Assembly (NCBI RefSeq): GCF_029714945.1
Contig: NZ_CP121634.1
Coordinates: 7,213,001 to 7,277,000, forward strand
Length of the DNA stretch: 64,000 nt
Direction: 5' to 3'
DNA from: Bradyrhizobium sp. CIAT3101
Lineage (GTDB): Bacteria > Pseudomonadota > Alphaproteobacteria > Rhizobiales > Xanthobacteraceae
The translations under genes and the position numbers were made by a program. Below, piece after piece: positions 1-7,717 of the stretch; the first letter of the stretch is position 1, and every line of letters begins with the position of its first letter. A model generated the notes under the pieces. That model was not told the origin of the DNA. It was given only the letters and a program-made list of their open reading frames with translations, and searched no databases.

Positions 1-354
1 AATGACAGCACCGACCATGATTGGCAGGACTTTCCAGCGTCTTTTGTTGCGATCGCGCTGAACGAGGAAGTGAAGCTTTCGGGTAACGTCGATGCTAGGC
101 TTATTCGATCGCTAGGCAACGCGTACGGTTTCGATTGCTACACCGACAAAGGTCGGACCTGGAATGGGAGCGATCTCGTTACAATCAAAGAATGCCGAAA
201 TGATCTCGCCCACGGGCTCAAAACCTACGAAGATGTGGGCATGCAATATCCGGCGAAGGAACTTTTGGCGATCACGCGACGATCTCTCGCGTTCGTCAGA
301 GGGATCACGGCCAACATCGATTCATTTTTGGGCGAGCAGCGCTATCTGCGCTGA
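1..354 (+). CDS. HEPN-domain protein, 5' truncated by window edge (MAE_28990-like)
   Basis: The frame is open from the first base to the TGA at 352-354, so the gene begins outside the window; the first internal start is GTG at 70. The visible 117 residues contain ECRNDLAHG, which fits the R-x4-H signature of HEPN domains, whose members are often RNases in toxin-antitoxin and phage-defence systems. The segment with LIRSLGNAYGFD and TWNGSDLVTIKECRNDLAHG resembles what I recall of the MAE_28990/MAE_18760 HEPN family. The 3' end overlaps the convergent cytosine methyltransferase gene by 33 bases. Base composition is clearly more AT-rich than the genes from 1.6 kb onward, which suggests transfer. 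Nuclease activity is inferred, not shown. Confidence 0.7.
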   Translation, partial: NDSTDHDWQDFPASFVAIALNEEVKLSGNVDARLIRSLGNAYGFDCYTDKGRTWNGSDLVTIKECRNDLAHGLKTYEDVGMQYPAKELLAITRRSLAFVRGITANIDSFLGEQRYLR

Positions 355-1374
355 CTCGACGTGACGAGTAATTGCTTTCCCAATCCTCAGGCCGAGCGCC
401 GGTGGCACTGCGTTCCCGATAAGCCGACCGACCTCTTTGAAGCTAACTTTTTTGCCTTTGGGCACAAATTCAAACTTGCGGGGAAATGACTGCAAAATCG
501 CACCCTCTCGCAAGGAAATTGCTCGATGCTGCTCGGGATGCCCGAAACGCCCGTTACCGAATCCATAGAATTGCGTGGTGATTGTGGGAGCCGGCTTGTC
601 CCACGACATTCTTCCGTAGACCGAAGGGTAAGTCTTTCCTCGTTCATTTTGGTGGCAGGCGGTCCGCATTCTCTTCGGCCATTGCCGCCAAGTGCCAGCC
701 GGCTTTGATTGTTTGATCCTGGCTAAATTTCTTGGCGTAAGCGCTCGGGTGGCGTGAAGGGGATCTTTCGAATGTTTCTCACCCGCTTCGATGGCTGGAA
801 GGCCGCCAATAGCCTTTCGCACGGAAGCCGCTGTACCCTCACTCGCTACGGGGAGATCAATGGGGCCGAGCCGGGACGCCAGTAGCACGAGCCGCCGCCT
901 CTGCTGCGGAACTCCGAATTTTGAAAGATCAAGGATTGCCCAGCTGACCTGATATCCCGCCTTCTGCAAGCCGGCGACGAACTCGCGCCACAATGGAAGC
1001 TGCGCTAAGCGCGGAACATTTTCTAATGTCACGATCTCGGGACGGGCTTCGATGACCAGTCGCAGGAATTCCAAAAGCAATTCCCAGCGCCCATCGAGAT
1101 TTCTTCGTTTCGTCGTGTATCCCGAGAAGGGTTGGCACGGCGCGCAACCAGCCAATACCTTCACAGGCGCATCGCCGAATAACCTTTCTAAGGTCCCAGC
1201 AGATACGTCGCGGATGTCCTCCTCGACGAACAGCGCGCCAATGTTGGTCTCAAACGGGTACCGGCACGCCGGGTCTACATCGATCCCGCCAGCAATTTTC
1301 AGCCCGCTTTTTTTCAGGCCATACGATAACCCTGCGGCGCCGCAGAATACGTCAACTACGCAAATATCCGACAT
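322..1374 (-). CDS. DNA (cytosine-5-)-methyltransferase
   Basis: Type II-style C5-cytosine methyltransferase that would transfer a methyl group from S-adenosylmethionine to cytosine in a short DNA site. From the ATG at 1374 the motifs run in canonical order: motif I DVFCGAAG (residues 8-15), motif IV PCQ (79-81, catalytic Cys80), motif VI ENV (118-120), motif VIII QQRRR, and motif X GNAVPPALG near the C terminus. The 350-residue length is normal, so it looks intact. A TTG at 1383 is an alternative start. No restriction endonuclease lies next to it inside the window; its only neighbour is the convergent HEPN gene, whose 3' end it overlaps. The target sequence cannot be read from the protein. 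Composition is AT-rich like the HEPN gene. Confidence 0.93.
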   Translation of the reverse strand: MSDICVVDVFCGAAGLSYGLKKSGLKIAGGIDVDPACRYPFETNIGALFVEEDIRDVSAGTLERLFGDAPVKVLAGCAPCQPFSGYTTKRRNLDGRWELLLEFLRLVIEARPEIVTLENVPRLAQLPLWREFVAGLQKAGYQVSWAILDLSKFGVPQQRRRLVLLASRLGPIDLPVASEGTAASVRKAIGGLPAIEAGEKHSKDPLHATRALTPRNLARIKQSKPAGTWRQWPKRMRTACHQNERGKTYPSVYGRMSWDKPAPTITTQFYGFGNGRFGHPEQHRAISLREGAILQSFPRKFEFVPKGKKVSFKEVGRLIGNAVPPALGLRIGKAITRHVESAQIALLAQK

Positions 1375-1514
1375 CGTCCCCAAACCAGCGAATCGCTGGG
1401 GGAATGTATCAAAACGACCTTATCAAACTGAATAGTCGATAGCGTCGTGGAGGGTATTTCGTTGCGCATTTCATTGCGCGAGGAAACCCCAGATCGTATA
1501 AGTACTTGAAATAA

Positions 1515-1591
1515 TGGTCGGAGTGGCAGGATTCGAACCTGCGACCCCTGCGTCCCGAACGCAGTGCTCTACCGGGCTGAGCCACACTCCG
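1515..1591 (-). tRNA. tRNA-Pro (anticodon CGG)
   Basis: A complete 77-base cloverleaf on the minus strand. The 7-bp acceptor stem is CGGAGTG paired with CACTCCG, the D arm holds GCTCAGCCCGGTAGAGC, the anticodon stem is CTGCG/CGCAG around loop TTCGGGA (anticodon CGG, reading CCG), and the T arm is GCAGG-TTCGAAT-CCTGC. The discriminator is A and the CCA end is encoded (1515-1517). The 3' end points toward the AT-rich HEPN/methyltransferase block, the side on which islands normally insert at tRNA genes. Confidence 0.97.
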
Positions 1592-1641
1592 ACAAGAGGC
1601 CGGCTTATAGCGTCGGGTTTGGCGCACCGCAAGCGGCCGAG

Positions 1642-2649
1642 ATGAGGAATTTTGTCCCTGTGAAAACGGGTCTTGAAACACAGGTTTTGCCAGCCGGCGA
1701 GGCCGGCGCGGAAGCTGCCGCCCGGACGCTGGCCGCCGGCGGCCTGGTCGCGTTTCCGACCGAGACCGTCTACGGGCTCGGCGCCGACGCCGCCAATGCC
1801 ACGGCGGTGGCCCATATCTACAGCGCCAAGGGGCGGCCGGCCTTCAACCCGCTGATCGCACACGTCGCGGACCTCGCGGCCGCACGGCGGATCGGGCGGT
1901 TCGATGCGCGCGCCCTGAAGCTCGCTGAAGCGTTCTGGCCGGGGCCGCTGACGCTGGTGGTGCCGAAGACGGACGATTGCCCGGTCGCCGATCTCGCCAC
2001 GGCGGGCCTCGACACCGTCGCGATCCGCATTCCCGCCCATCCCGTGGCGGAGGCGATCCTGCGCGCCTTTGGCGGGGCGGTGGTGGCGCCGTCCGCAAAC
2101 ATTTCCGGCCACGTCTCGCCGACGCAGGCCGCGCATGTCGAGAGCGACCTTGCGGGGCGGATCGACCTGATCGTGGACGGCGGGCCGGTCGCGGTCGGCG
2201 TCGAATCGACCATTGTCGGCTGCTTCGAGGCGCCGATGCTGCTGCGGCCCGGCGGGCTGTCGCGCGAACGGATCGAAGCCGTGCTCGGCTTAGCCCTGGC
2301 GCGGCCGCCGGTCGAGGCCGAGAGCGACGACAACCAGCCGCTGGCGCCGGGCATGATGGCCTCGCATTACGCGCCACGCGCCAATGTGCGGCTCAACGCG
2401 CGCGACGTTGCGCCGGGTGAAGCGCTGCTGGCGTTCGGGCCTGCGCGCCTGCCCGGCCTGGAGGCCACCGCCGCTGTCATGAATTTGTCGCCCGCGGCTG
2501 ATCTCGATGAAGCCGCCGCCAATCTGTTCGGCTATCTTCGCAGCCTCGATGCGAAGGCGCCGACCGCGATTGCCGTGATGGCGATTCCCGAGGAAGGCCT
2601 GGGCGAAGCGATCAACGACCGGCTGCGCCGGGCCGCCGTGGCGAGATAA
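1642..2649 (+). CDS. tsaC: L-threonylcarbamoyladenylate synthase (Sua5/YrdC/TsaC type)
   Basis: Makes threonylcarbamoyl-AMP from threonine, bicarbonate and ATP, the first step of the t6A37 modification of ANN-decoding tRNAs. The YrdC domain fills roughly residues 20-210, with GRPAFNPLIAHV, PSANISGHVSP and VGVESTIVG. The linker APGMMASHYAPR leads into a C-terminal Sua5 domain, so this is the long Sua5 form (335 residues), not the short E. coli TsaC form. ATG at 1642 is chosen because the frame upstream runs into the tRNA; GTG at 1660 is an alternative. It lies divergently beside tRNA-Pro, and an FAD dehydrogenase gene follows 18 bases downstream. Confidence 0.93.
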   Translation: MRNFVPVKTGLETQVLPAGEAGAEAAARTLAAGGLVAFPTETVYGLGADAANATAVAHIYSAKGRPAFNPLIAHVADLAAARRIGRFDARALKLAEAFWPGPLTLVVPKTDDCPVADLATAGLDTVAIRIPAHPVAEAILRAFGGAVVAPSANISGHVSPTQAAHVESDLAGRIDLIVDGGPVAVGVESTIVGCFEAPMLLRPGGLSRERIEAVLGLALARPPVEAESDDNQPLAPGMMASHYAPRANVRLNARDVAPGEALLAFGPARLPGLEATAAVMNLSPAADLDEAAANLFGYLRSLDAKAPTAIAVMAIPEEGLGEAINDRLRRAAVAR

Positions 2650-2667
2650 GAGCGAAGAGACGAGACA

Positions 2668-4095
2668 ATGAACATCAATCAATCCGCCACCCCTCCACTC
2701 GCGCCCGAGCTGATCGACCAATTCCGCAAGATCGTCGGCGACAAGCACGCGATCACCGATGCGACCGATATCCAGGCTTACGTCACCGAGGAGCGCAATC
2801 TGTTCCACGGCCGCTCGCCGCTGGTGCTGCGCCCGGGTTCGACGGCCGAGGTCTCCGCGATCTGCAAGCTCGCCTCCGCGCACAGAATCGCGCTGGTGCC
2901 GCAGGGCGGCAACACCGGGCTCGTCGGCGGCCAGACGCCGCACAATGGCGAGGTCGTGGTGTCGCTGCGGCGGCTGGACAAGATCCGCGAGGTCGACACC
3001 GCGTCGAACACCATGACCTGCGAGGCCGGCGTGGTGCTGCAGATCGCGCAGCAGAAGGCCTCTGACGTCGACCGGCTGTTTCCGCTTTCCCTGGGCGCTG
3101 AAGGCAGCTGCACCATCGGCGGCAATCTCTCGACCAATGCCGGCGGCACCGCCGCGCTTGCCTATGGCGTGGCGCGCGAGATGGCGCTGGGGCTGGAAGT
3201 GGTGCTCGCCGACGGACGCGTGCTCAACGTGCTGTCGAAGCTGAAGAAGGACAACACCGGCTACAATCTGCACAACCTCTTCATCGGCGCGGAAGGCACG
3301 CTCGGCATCATCACCGCGGCAACGTTAAAACTGTTTCCGAAGCCGCGGGCGGTCGAGACCGCCTATGTCGGCCTGAAATCGCCGGCGGCGGCGCTCAAAC
3401 TGCTGACGATCGCGCAGGGCGAAGCTGCCAATGCGCTGACGAGTTTTGAGCTGCTCTCGGAGATGGCGGTGGACTTCTCGATCCGCCACGGCATCGACGT
3501 GCGTGATCCCCTCGCCAAGAAGCATCCCTGGTACGTGTTGATGGAATTGTCTTCGCCCGGCGACGACGCCCGCACGCCGCTGGAGACGATCCTGACCCGC
3601 GCCATGGAGGAGGAAATCGTCGACGATGCCGTGATCGCGGCCAACCTCACCCAGCGCAATGGCTTCTGGAAGCTGCGCGAGGAGATGTCGTCGGCGCAGA
3701 AGCCCGAGGGCGGCTCGATCAAGCACGACATCTCCGTGCCGATCGCCGCCGTGCCTGACTTCATCGCGGAAGCCAACGCCGCCGTGGTGAAACTGATCCC
3801 CGGCGCGCGGCCGGTGCCGTTCGGCCATCTCGGCGACGGCAATCTGCATTACAATGTCAGCCAGCCGATCGGTGCCGACACGGCGGATTATCTGGCGCGC
3901 TGGCACGAGATGAACGCTGTCGTGTTCGAGATCGTGCTGCGCATGGGCGGCTCGATCTCGGCCGAACACGGCATCGGCGTGCTGAAGCGCGACGAGCTGC
4001 CTGACGTCAAGGACAAGACCGCGATCGAGCTGATGCGCGCGATCAAGGCGATGCTCGATCCGTACGGAATCATGAACCCGGGGAAGGTGCTGTGA
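2668..4095 (+). CDS. FAD-linked D-2-hydroxyacid dehydrogenase (GlcD/D-2-hydroxyglutarate dehydrogenase family)
   Basis: Oxidises a D-2-hydroxyacid to the 2-oxoacid, passing electrons through FAD to an acceptor. The N-terminal FAD_binding_4 domain (about 40-220) carries VPQGGNTGLVGGQTP and SLGAEGSCTIGGNLSTNAGG. The C-terminal FAD-oxidase domain has the metal and substrate motif HLGDGNLHYN and ends with SAEHGIGVLKR and MNPGKVL, typical of this VAO-type family. At 475 residues it has the size of D-lactate, glycolate and D-2-hydroxyglutarate dehydrogenases. No GlcE or GlcF partner is adjacent, which favours a single-subunit D-2-hydroxyglutarate or D-lactate enzyme, but the substrate is not settled. 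Its stop overlaps the next start, so the two genes are translationally coupled. Confidence 0.88.
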   Translation: MNINQSATPPLAPELIDQFRKIVGDKHAITDATDIQAYVTEERNLFHGRSPLVLRPGSTAEVSAICKLASAHRIALVPQGGNTGLVGGQTPHNGEVVVSLRRLDKIREVDTASNTMTCEAGVVLQIAQQKASDVDRLFPLSLGAEGSCTIGGNLSTNAGGTAALAYGVAREMALGLEVVLADGRVLNVLSKLKKDNTGYNLHNLFIGAEGTLGIITAATLKLFPKPRAVETAYVGLKSPAAALKLLTIAQGEAANALTSFELLSEMAVDFSIRHGIDVRDPLAKKHPWYVLMELSSPGDDARTPLETILTRAMEEEIVDDAVIAANLTQRNGFWKLREEMSSAQKPEGGSIKHDISVPIAAVPDFIAEANAAVVKLIPGARPVPFGHLGDGNLHYNVSQPIGADTADYLARWHEMNAVVFEIVLRMGGSISAEHGIGVLKRDELPDVKDKTAIELMRAIKAMLDPYGIMNPGKVL

Positions 4096-4529
4096 GTGCT
4101 CTTGCGGTCGACGCGATTGGGGATGCCGACGTCGAGAACGTCGTTGCGCTGTGGCAGCGCTGCGGCCTGACGCGACCATGGAACGATCCGCATGCCGACA
4201 TCGCGCTGGCGCGCCGGCGGGACAACTCGACGGTGCTGATCGGCCGCGATGGCGGCGCGATCGTGGCGACCGTCATGGTCGGCCATGACGGCCATCGCGG
4301 CTGGGTCTATTACGTCGCGGTCGACCCCGATATCCGCAAGCGCGGTTATGGCCGTGCCATCATGGCGGCCGCCGAGGACTGGCTGCGCGCCGCCGGCGTC
4401 GCGAAACTGCAACTTCTCGTGCGCCGCGAGAATGGGCAGGCCAATGCGTTCTACCAGTCGCTCGGCTTCGAGGAATCGACCTCGGTGATGTTCCAGAAGT
4501 GGCTCGACGGCCGCGAGCAGCCCCGTTAG
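4092..4529 (+). CDS. ypeA: GNAT family N-acetyltransferase, YpeA-like
   Basis: An acetyl-CoA-dependent GNAT protein of 145 residues. The order LWQRCGLTRPWNDPHADI, then VMVGHDGHRGWVYYVAV, then the acetyl-CoA loop RKRGYGRAIM matches E. coli YpeA closely as I remember it. The acceptor substrate of YpeA-type enzymes is not established. It starts at a GTG whose last bases lie inside the TGA of the upstream dehydrogenase, a coupled arrangement that implies one transcript. A nudK-like gene follows 20 bases downstream in the same direction. Confidence 0.85.
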   Translation: MSALAVDAIGDADVENVVALWQRCGLTRPWNDPHADIALARRRDNSTVLIGRDGGAIVATVMVGHDGHRGWVYYVAVDPDIRKRGYGRAIMAAAEDWLRAAGVAKLQLLVRRENGQANAFYQSLGFEESTSVMFQKWLDGREQPR

Positions 4530-4549
4530 CTCTCACCCGGAAGACAGCA

Positions 4550-5131
4550 ATGACCATTTCAGACCGCGTCCGCATCAAGGACGTCCGTGTGCTCTCGGAC
4601 GGCTGGACCACGCTAAAAAGCACGACATTCGACTACCGCCGCGGCAACGGCGAATGGCAGACGCAGAAACGCGAAATCTATGAGCGCGACAACGCCGCCG
4701 CCGTGCTGCCCTATAATCGCGCGGGGCGCAGCGTGATCCTGGTGCGCCAATTCCGCCTGCCGGCCTTCACCCGCGGCTACGACGATTTGCTGATCGAGGC
4801 CGCCGCCGGCGTGCTGGACGACGCCTCGCCCGAAGTCCGCATTCGCGCCGAGGCCGAGGAGGAAACCGGCTATCGCCTGCACGACGTCCACAAGGTGTTC
4901 GAGGCGTTCATGAGCCCGGGCGCAGTGACCGAAAGAATCCATTTTTTCGTCGCCGAATATGAACCGGAGATGCGCGTCAGCGCCGGCGGTGGCCTGGAGC
5001 ATGAAGGCGAGGACATCGAGGTGCTGGAGCTCGGCATCGACGAGGCCCTGGCAATGATCGCCGACGGCCGCATCATCGACGCCAAGGCGATCATGCTGCT
5101 GCAATACGCGGCGCTGCATATTTTCAGGTGA
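4550..5131 (+). CDS. nudK: Nudix hydrolase, NudK/ADP-sugar pyrophosphatase type
   Basis: Predicted to hydrolyse GDP-mannose or ADP-ribose type nucleoside diphosphate sugars. The 193 residues align along their length with E. coli NudK from memory: KREIYERDNAAAVLPYN, IEAAAGVLDDASPEVR, FMSPGAVTERIHFF and GEDIEVLELG. In the Nudix box (about residues 83-106) the usual basic residue of the REUXEEXGU part is Ala, but the three acidic residues of EEETGY are kept. ATG at 4550 follows the upstream stop closely; a longer upstream frame would overlap the acetyltransferase gene and has no support. Confidence 0.85.
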   Translation: MTISDRVRIKDVRVLSDGWTTLKSTTFDYRRGNGEWQTQKREIYERDNAAAVLPYNRAGRSVILVRQFRLPAFTRGYDDLLIEAAAGVLDDASPEVRIRAEAEEETGYRLHDVHKVFEAFMSPGAVTERIHFFVAEYEPEMRVSAGGGLEHEGEDIEVLELGIDEALAMIADGRIIDAKAIMLLQYAALHIFR

Positions 5132-5139
5132 GCTTGCTT

Positions 5140-5322
5140 CACCCTCCCCTGGAGGGGGAGGGTCGATCGCGCGTAGCGCGAGCGGGGTGGGGTGATCTCT
5201 CCACGCGGGCACTGTTGGATGGGGAGAGACCGTCACCCCACCCCGCTACGCATTCCGCTTCGCTCCATGCGCAGCGACCCACGAGCGAGCGTAGCTCGTC
5301 TCGGACCCCTCCAGGGGAGGGT
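5140..5322. repeat. Large intergenic inverted repeat
   Basis: Fills most of the 315-base gap between the nudK-like and GrdB-like genes. The left arm CACCCTCCCCTGGAGGG and the right arm CCCCTCCAGGGGAGGGT are inverted copies, and inside them GGGGTGGGGTGA (near 5182) pairs with TCACCCCACCCC (near 5234). Parts translate to low-complexity frames only, so I see no gene here. Bases 5323-5446 hold no recognisable feature other than the likely promoter of the next gene. Confidence 0.75.
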
Positions 5323-5446
5323 AAGTGGCACCGCTCGCGCGGCACTATCCTCATCTGCAATTCTGGCCTGCGTCACCCGCACCCCCGTTGAGCAACCCAA
5401 AAACTATCTCTAGTCTGGCCCCAACCAAGAACCAGGAGACGCGCCC

Positions 5447-6376
5447 ATGTCCGCTCCGCGCGACGACGAATTCGGCTTTGCGCCCGACTATGATTCCCCC
5501 GTCCCCTATATGCAGCGCACGCGGGATTATTACGCCGCGATCGGCTACACCACGGCATATCGCTGGGCGCATTACACCGAGGCGCCGTTCCAGCCATTGA
5601 AGAAGCCGCTTGCGCAATCGCGCGTCACCATCATCACCACGGCGGCGCCCTACGATCCGGCCAAGGGCGATCAGGGGCCGGGCGCGGCGTATAACGGCAG
5701 CGCGAAATTCTACCAGGTCTATGACGGCGATACCTCGAAAGCGCATGATTTGCGCATCTCGCACATCGGCTACGACCGCAAGCACACCACGGCGACCGAC
5801 AACGGCACCTGGTTTCCGCTGCCGCAGCTCTTGAAGGCGAGCGCGGCGGGACGCATCGGCGAGGTCGCGCCCCGCTTCTTCGGTGCGCCGACCAACCGCA
5901 GCCATCGCGTCACGCTCGACACCGACGCCCCGGAGATCCTGGCGCGCTGCATTGCCGACAAGGTCGACGTCGCCGTGCTGGTGCCGAACTGCCCGGTCTG
6001 CCACCAGACCACCGCGCTGGTGGCGCGGCATCTCGAAGCCAACGGTATTCCGACCGTGATCATGGGCTGCGCCAAGGACATCATCGAGCACGCCGCCGTG
6101 CCGCGCTTTTTGTTCTCGGACTTCCCGCTCGGCAATTCCGCCGGCAAGCCGCATGACGTCGCCTCGCAGGCGCAGACGCTGGAACTGGCGCTGAAGCTGC
6201 TGGAGACCGCGAGCGGCCCGCAGACCACGATACAGTCGCCGCTGCGCTGGAACGAGGACGCCTCCTGGAAGCTCGACTACAACAATGTCGCGCAGCTTTC
6301 GCCGGAAGAGCTGGCACGCCGCCGCGCCGAATTCGACAAGCAGAAGGAGATCGCGCGCGGCAATCGCGCCGCCTGA
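5447..6376 (+). CDS. Glycine/sarcosine/betaine reductase selenoprotein B family protein (Cys form)
   Basis: A 309-residue protein resembling the GrdB/PrdB reductase family. The centre holds VLVPNCPVCHQTTALVARHLEANGIPTV with Cys182 and Cys185, the region around the active selenocysteine in clostridial GrdB; no in-frame TGA occurs, so this is a cysteine form. An aerobic alphaproteobacterium would not run the classic Stickland glycine reductase, and no grdA, grdC or grdE gene lies nearby, so the true reaction is unknown. A class III CoA-transferase gene starts 37 bases downstream on the same strand, which suggests joint work on a small organic acid. Family confidence is moderate; function is open. 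Confidence 0.7.
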   Translation: MSAPRDDEFGFAPDYDSPVPYMQRTRDYYAAIGYTTAYRWAHYTEAPFQPLKKPLAQSRVTIITTAAPYDPAKGDQGPGAAYNGSAKFYQVYDGDTSKAHDLRISHIGYDRKHTTATDNGTWFPLPQLLKASAAGRIGEVAPRFFGAPTNRSHRVTLDTDAPEILARCIADKVDVAVLVPNCPVCHQTTALVARHLEANGIPTVIMGCAKDIIEHAAVPRFLFSDFPLGNSAGKPHDVASQAQTLELALKLLETASGPQTTIQSPLRWNEDASWKLDYNNVAQLSPEELARRRAEFDKQKEIARGNRAA

Positions 6377-6413
6377 CGTCCTCCGACAGAATAAACAACA
6401 AGGGGAGAGCGAC

Positions 6414-7607
6414 GTGACGCGACCGTTCGAGGGCGTGAAGATCCTGGACTTCACCCAGGTGCTGGCCGGCCCCTATGCGAGCTACCAGCTTGCGCTGCTG
6501 GGCGCCGACGTCATCAAGGTCGAGCGGCGCGAGGGCGAGGACATGCGCCGCACGCCGCTCTCGCGCGAATGGGCCGAGCGCGGGCTGGCCCCCGCCTTCC
6601 AGGCCATCAACGGCAACAAGCGCAGCCTGACGCTCGATCTGCAGAAGCCCGACGCCATTGCGATCGTGAAGAAGCTCGCGGCGCAAGTCGACGTGGTGAT
6701 GGAAAACTTCCGGCCGGGCGTGATGGACAAGCTCGGCATCGGCTATGAGGCGCTGTCGGCGATCAATCCAAAGCTGATCTATTGCGCGGTGTCCGGTTTC
6801 GGCCAGACCGGCCCGGATCGGTTACGGCCCGGCTATGACGGCAAGATGCAGGCGCTGTCGGGCATCATGGCGATATCAGGCCATCCCGAGACGGGCCCGA
6901 CGCGCGCGGGCTTTGCGGTGTGCGACGTGCTCTCGGGCGCGACGGCCGCGTTCGGCGTGTCGAGCGCGCTCTATCAGCGCGACCGCACCGGCAAGGGGCA
7001 GCTCATCGACGTCTCCATGCTGGAGGCGACGATGGCGTTTCTCTCCGGCCAGATCGCGGACTGGTCGGTCGCCGGCCATCGCCAGCAGCTTTCGGGCAAT
7101 CAGGCCGTGAGCCGCCGGACCACCGCGAACCTGTTCAAATGCGGCGACGGTCACATCCTGCTCGCCGTCAACAATGAAAAACAATACCGCGCGCTGATGT
7201 CCGCGCTCGGCCGCGAGGACACGCTGAGCGATCCGCGCTTTGCCGACTGGTTTTCGCGCAACGAGAACGAGCCCGCACTGCGCGCCATCATCGAGCAGGC
7301 GCTCGCGGCAAAGCCTGCGCGCGAATGGGAGACAATCCTGGAAGACGCCGGTGCGCCCTGCGCCAGCATCTGGAAGGTCGAGGAGGTCATCGACCATCCG
7401 CAAATCAAGGCGCGCGGTGCGATCCAGGAGCTGGACACGCCCTACGGCCGCCTGCGCTTTGCCGGCAGCGGATTCAAGCTCGCGCATGGTGGTGGCAAGC
7501 TCGATCGGATGGCGCCGGAATTGGGTGCGGATACGGATGCGGTGCTGGGCGATCTGGGGTTTGATGCGGTGGAGATTGCAGCGCTGAGGGCGAGGGAGAT
7601 TGTGTAA
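6414..7607 (+). CDS. Class III CoA-transferase (CaiB/BaiF family)
   Basis: Moves CoA between carboxylic acids through aspartyl anhydride intermediates. The N terminus FEGVKILDFTQVLAGPYASYQLALLGADVIKVE is a family signature, and the probable catalytic aspartate is Asp171 in AVCDVLSGATAAFG. At 397 residues it is full length. GTG at 6414 is chosen because AGGGGAGAGC lies 5-15 bases upstream and homologous N termini begin about here; the frame extends further upstream into the previous gene. The substrate is unknown; the GrdB-like gene 37 bases upstream is probably in the same transcript. A two-armed repeat follows its stop codon. Confidence 0.92.
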   Translation: MTRPFEGVKILDFTQVLAGPYASYQLALLGADVIKVERREGEDMRRTPLSREWAERGLAPAFQAINGNKRSLTLDLQKPDAIAIVKKLAAQVDVVMENFRPGVMDKLGIGYEALSAINPKLIYCAVSGFGQTGPDRLRPGYDGKMQALSGIMAISGHPETGPTRAGFAVCDVLSGATAAFGVSSALYQRDRTGKGQLIDVSMLEATMAFLSGQIADWSVAGHRQQLSGNQAVSRRTTANLFKCGDGHILLAVNNEKQYRALMSALGREDTLSDPRFADWFSRNENEPALRAIIEQALAAKPAREWETILEDAGAPCASIWKVEEVIDHPQIKARGAIQELDTPYGRLRFAGSGFKLAHGGGKLDRMAPELGADTDAVLGDLGFDAVEIAALRAREIV

Positions 7608-7613
7608 CACTCC

Positions 7614-7713
7614 GCTGCCGTAGGGTGGGCAAAGCGAAGCGTGCCCACCACTGCGCGTTGAAGAGAGAGATCGTGGGCACGGCGCGCTGCGCCTTTGCCC
7701 ACCCTACGGCAGC
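7614..7713. repeat. Two-armed palindromic repeat, copy 1 (short arm left)
   Basis: Left arm GTGGGCA-AAGCGAAGCG-TGCCCAC is a hairpin by itself; the right arm is the longer hairpin with CGGCGCG/CGCGCC type insides, read inverted, and both are flanked by GCCGTAGG/CCTACGGC. Sits between the convergent CoA-transferase and SRAP genes. Further copies lie at 17041, 46051, 54575 and 60292. Confidence 0.9.
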
Positions 7714-7717
7714 TCAG

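Noticed and set aside
1392..1514. Attachment site duplicate beside tRNA-Pro
   Set aside because: No second copy of the tRNA 3' end is visible in the window; one may lie beyond the left edge but cannot be claimed.
5447..6376. Selenocysteine in the GrdB-like protein
   Set aside because: No in-frame TGA occurs at the active region; it reads Cys at 182 and 185.
7614..7713. Simple transcription terminator between convergent genes
   Set aside because: The structure is far longer than a terminator, lacks T runs, and recurs as a two-armed repeat in four other places.
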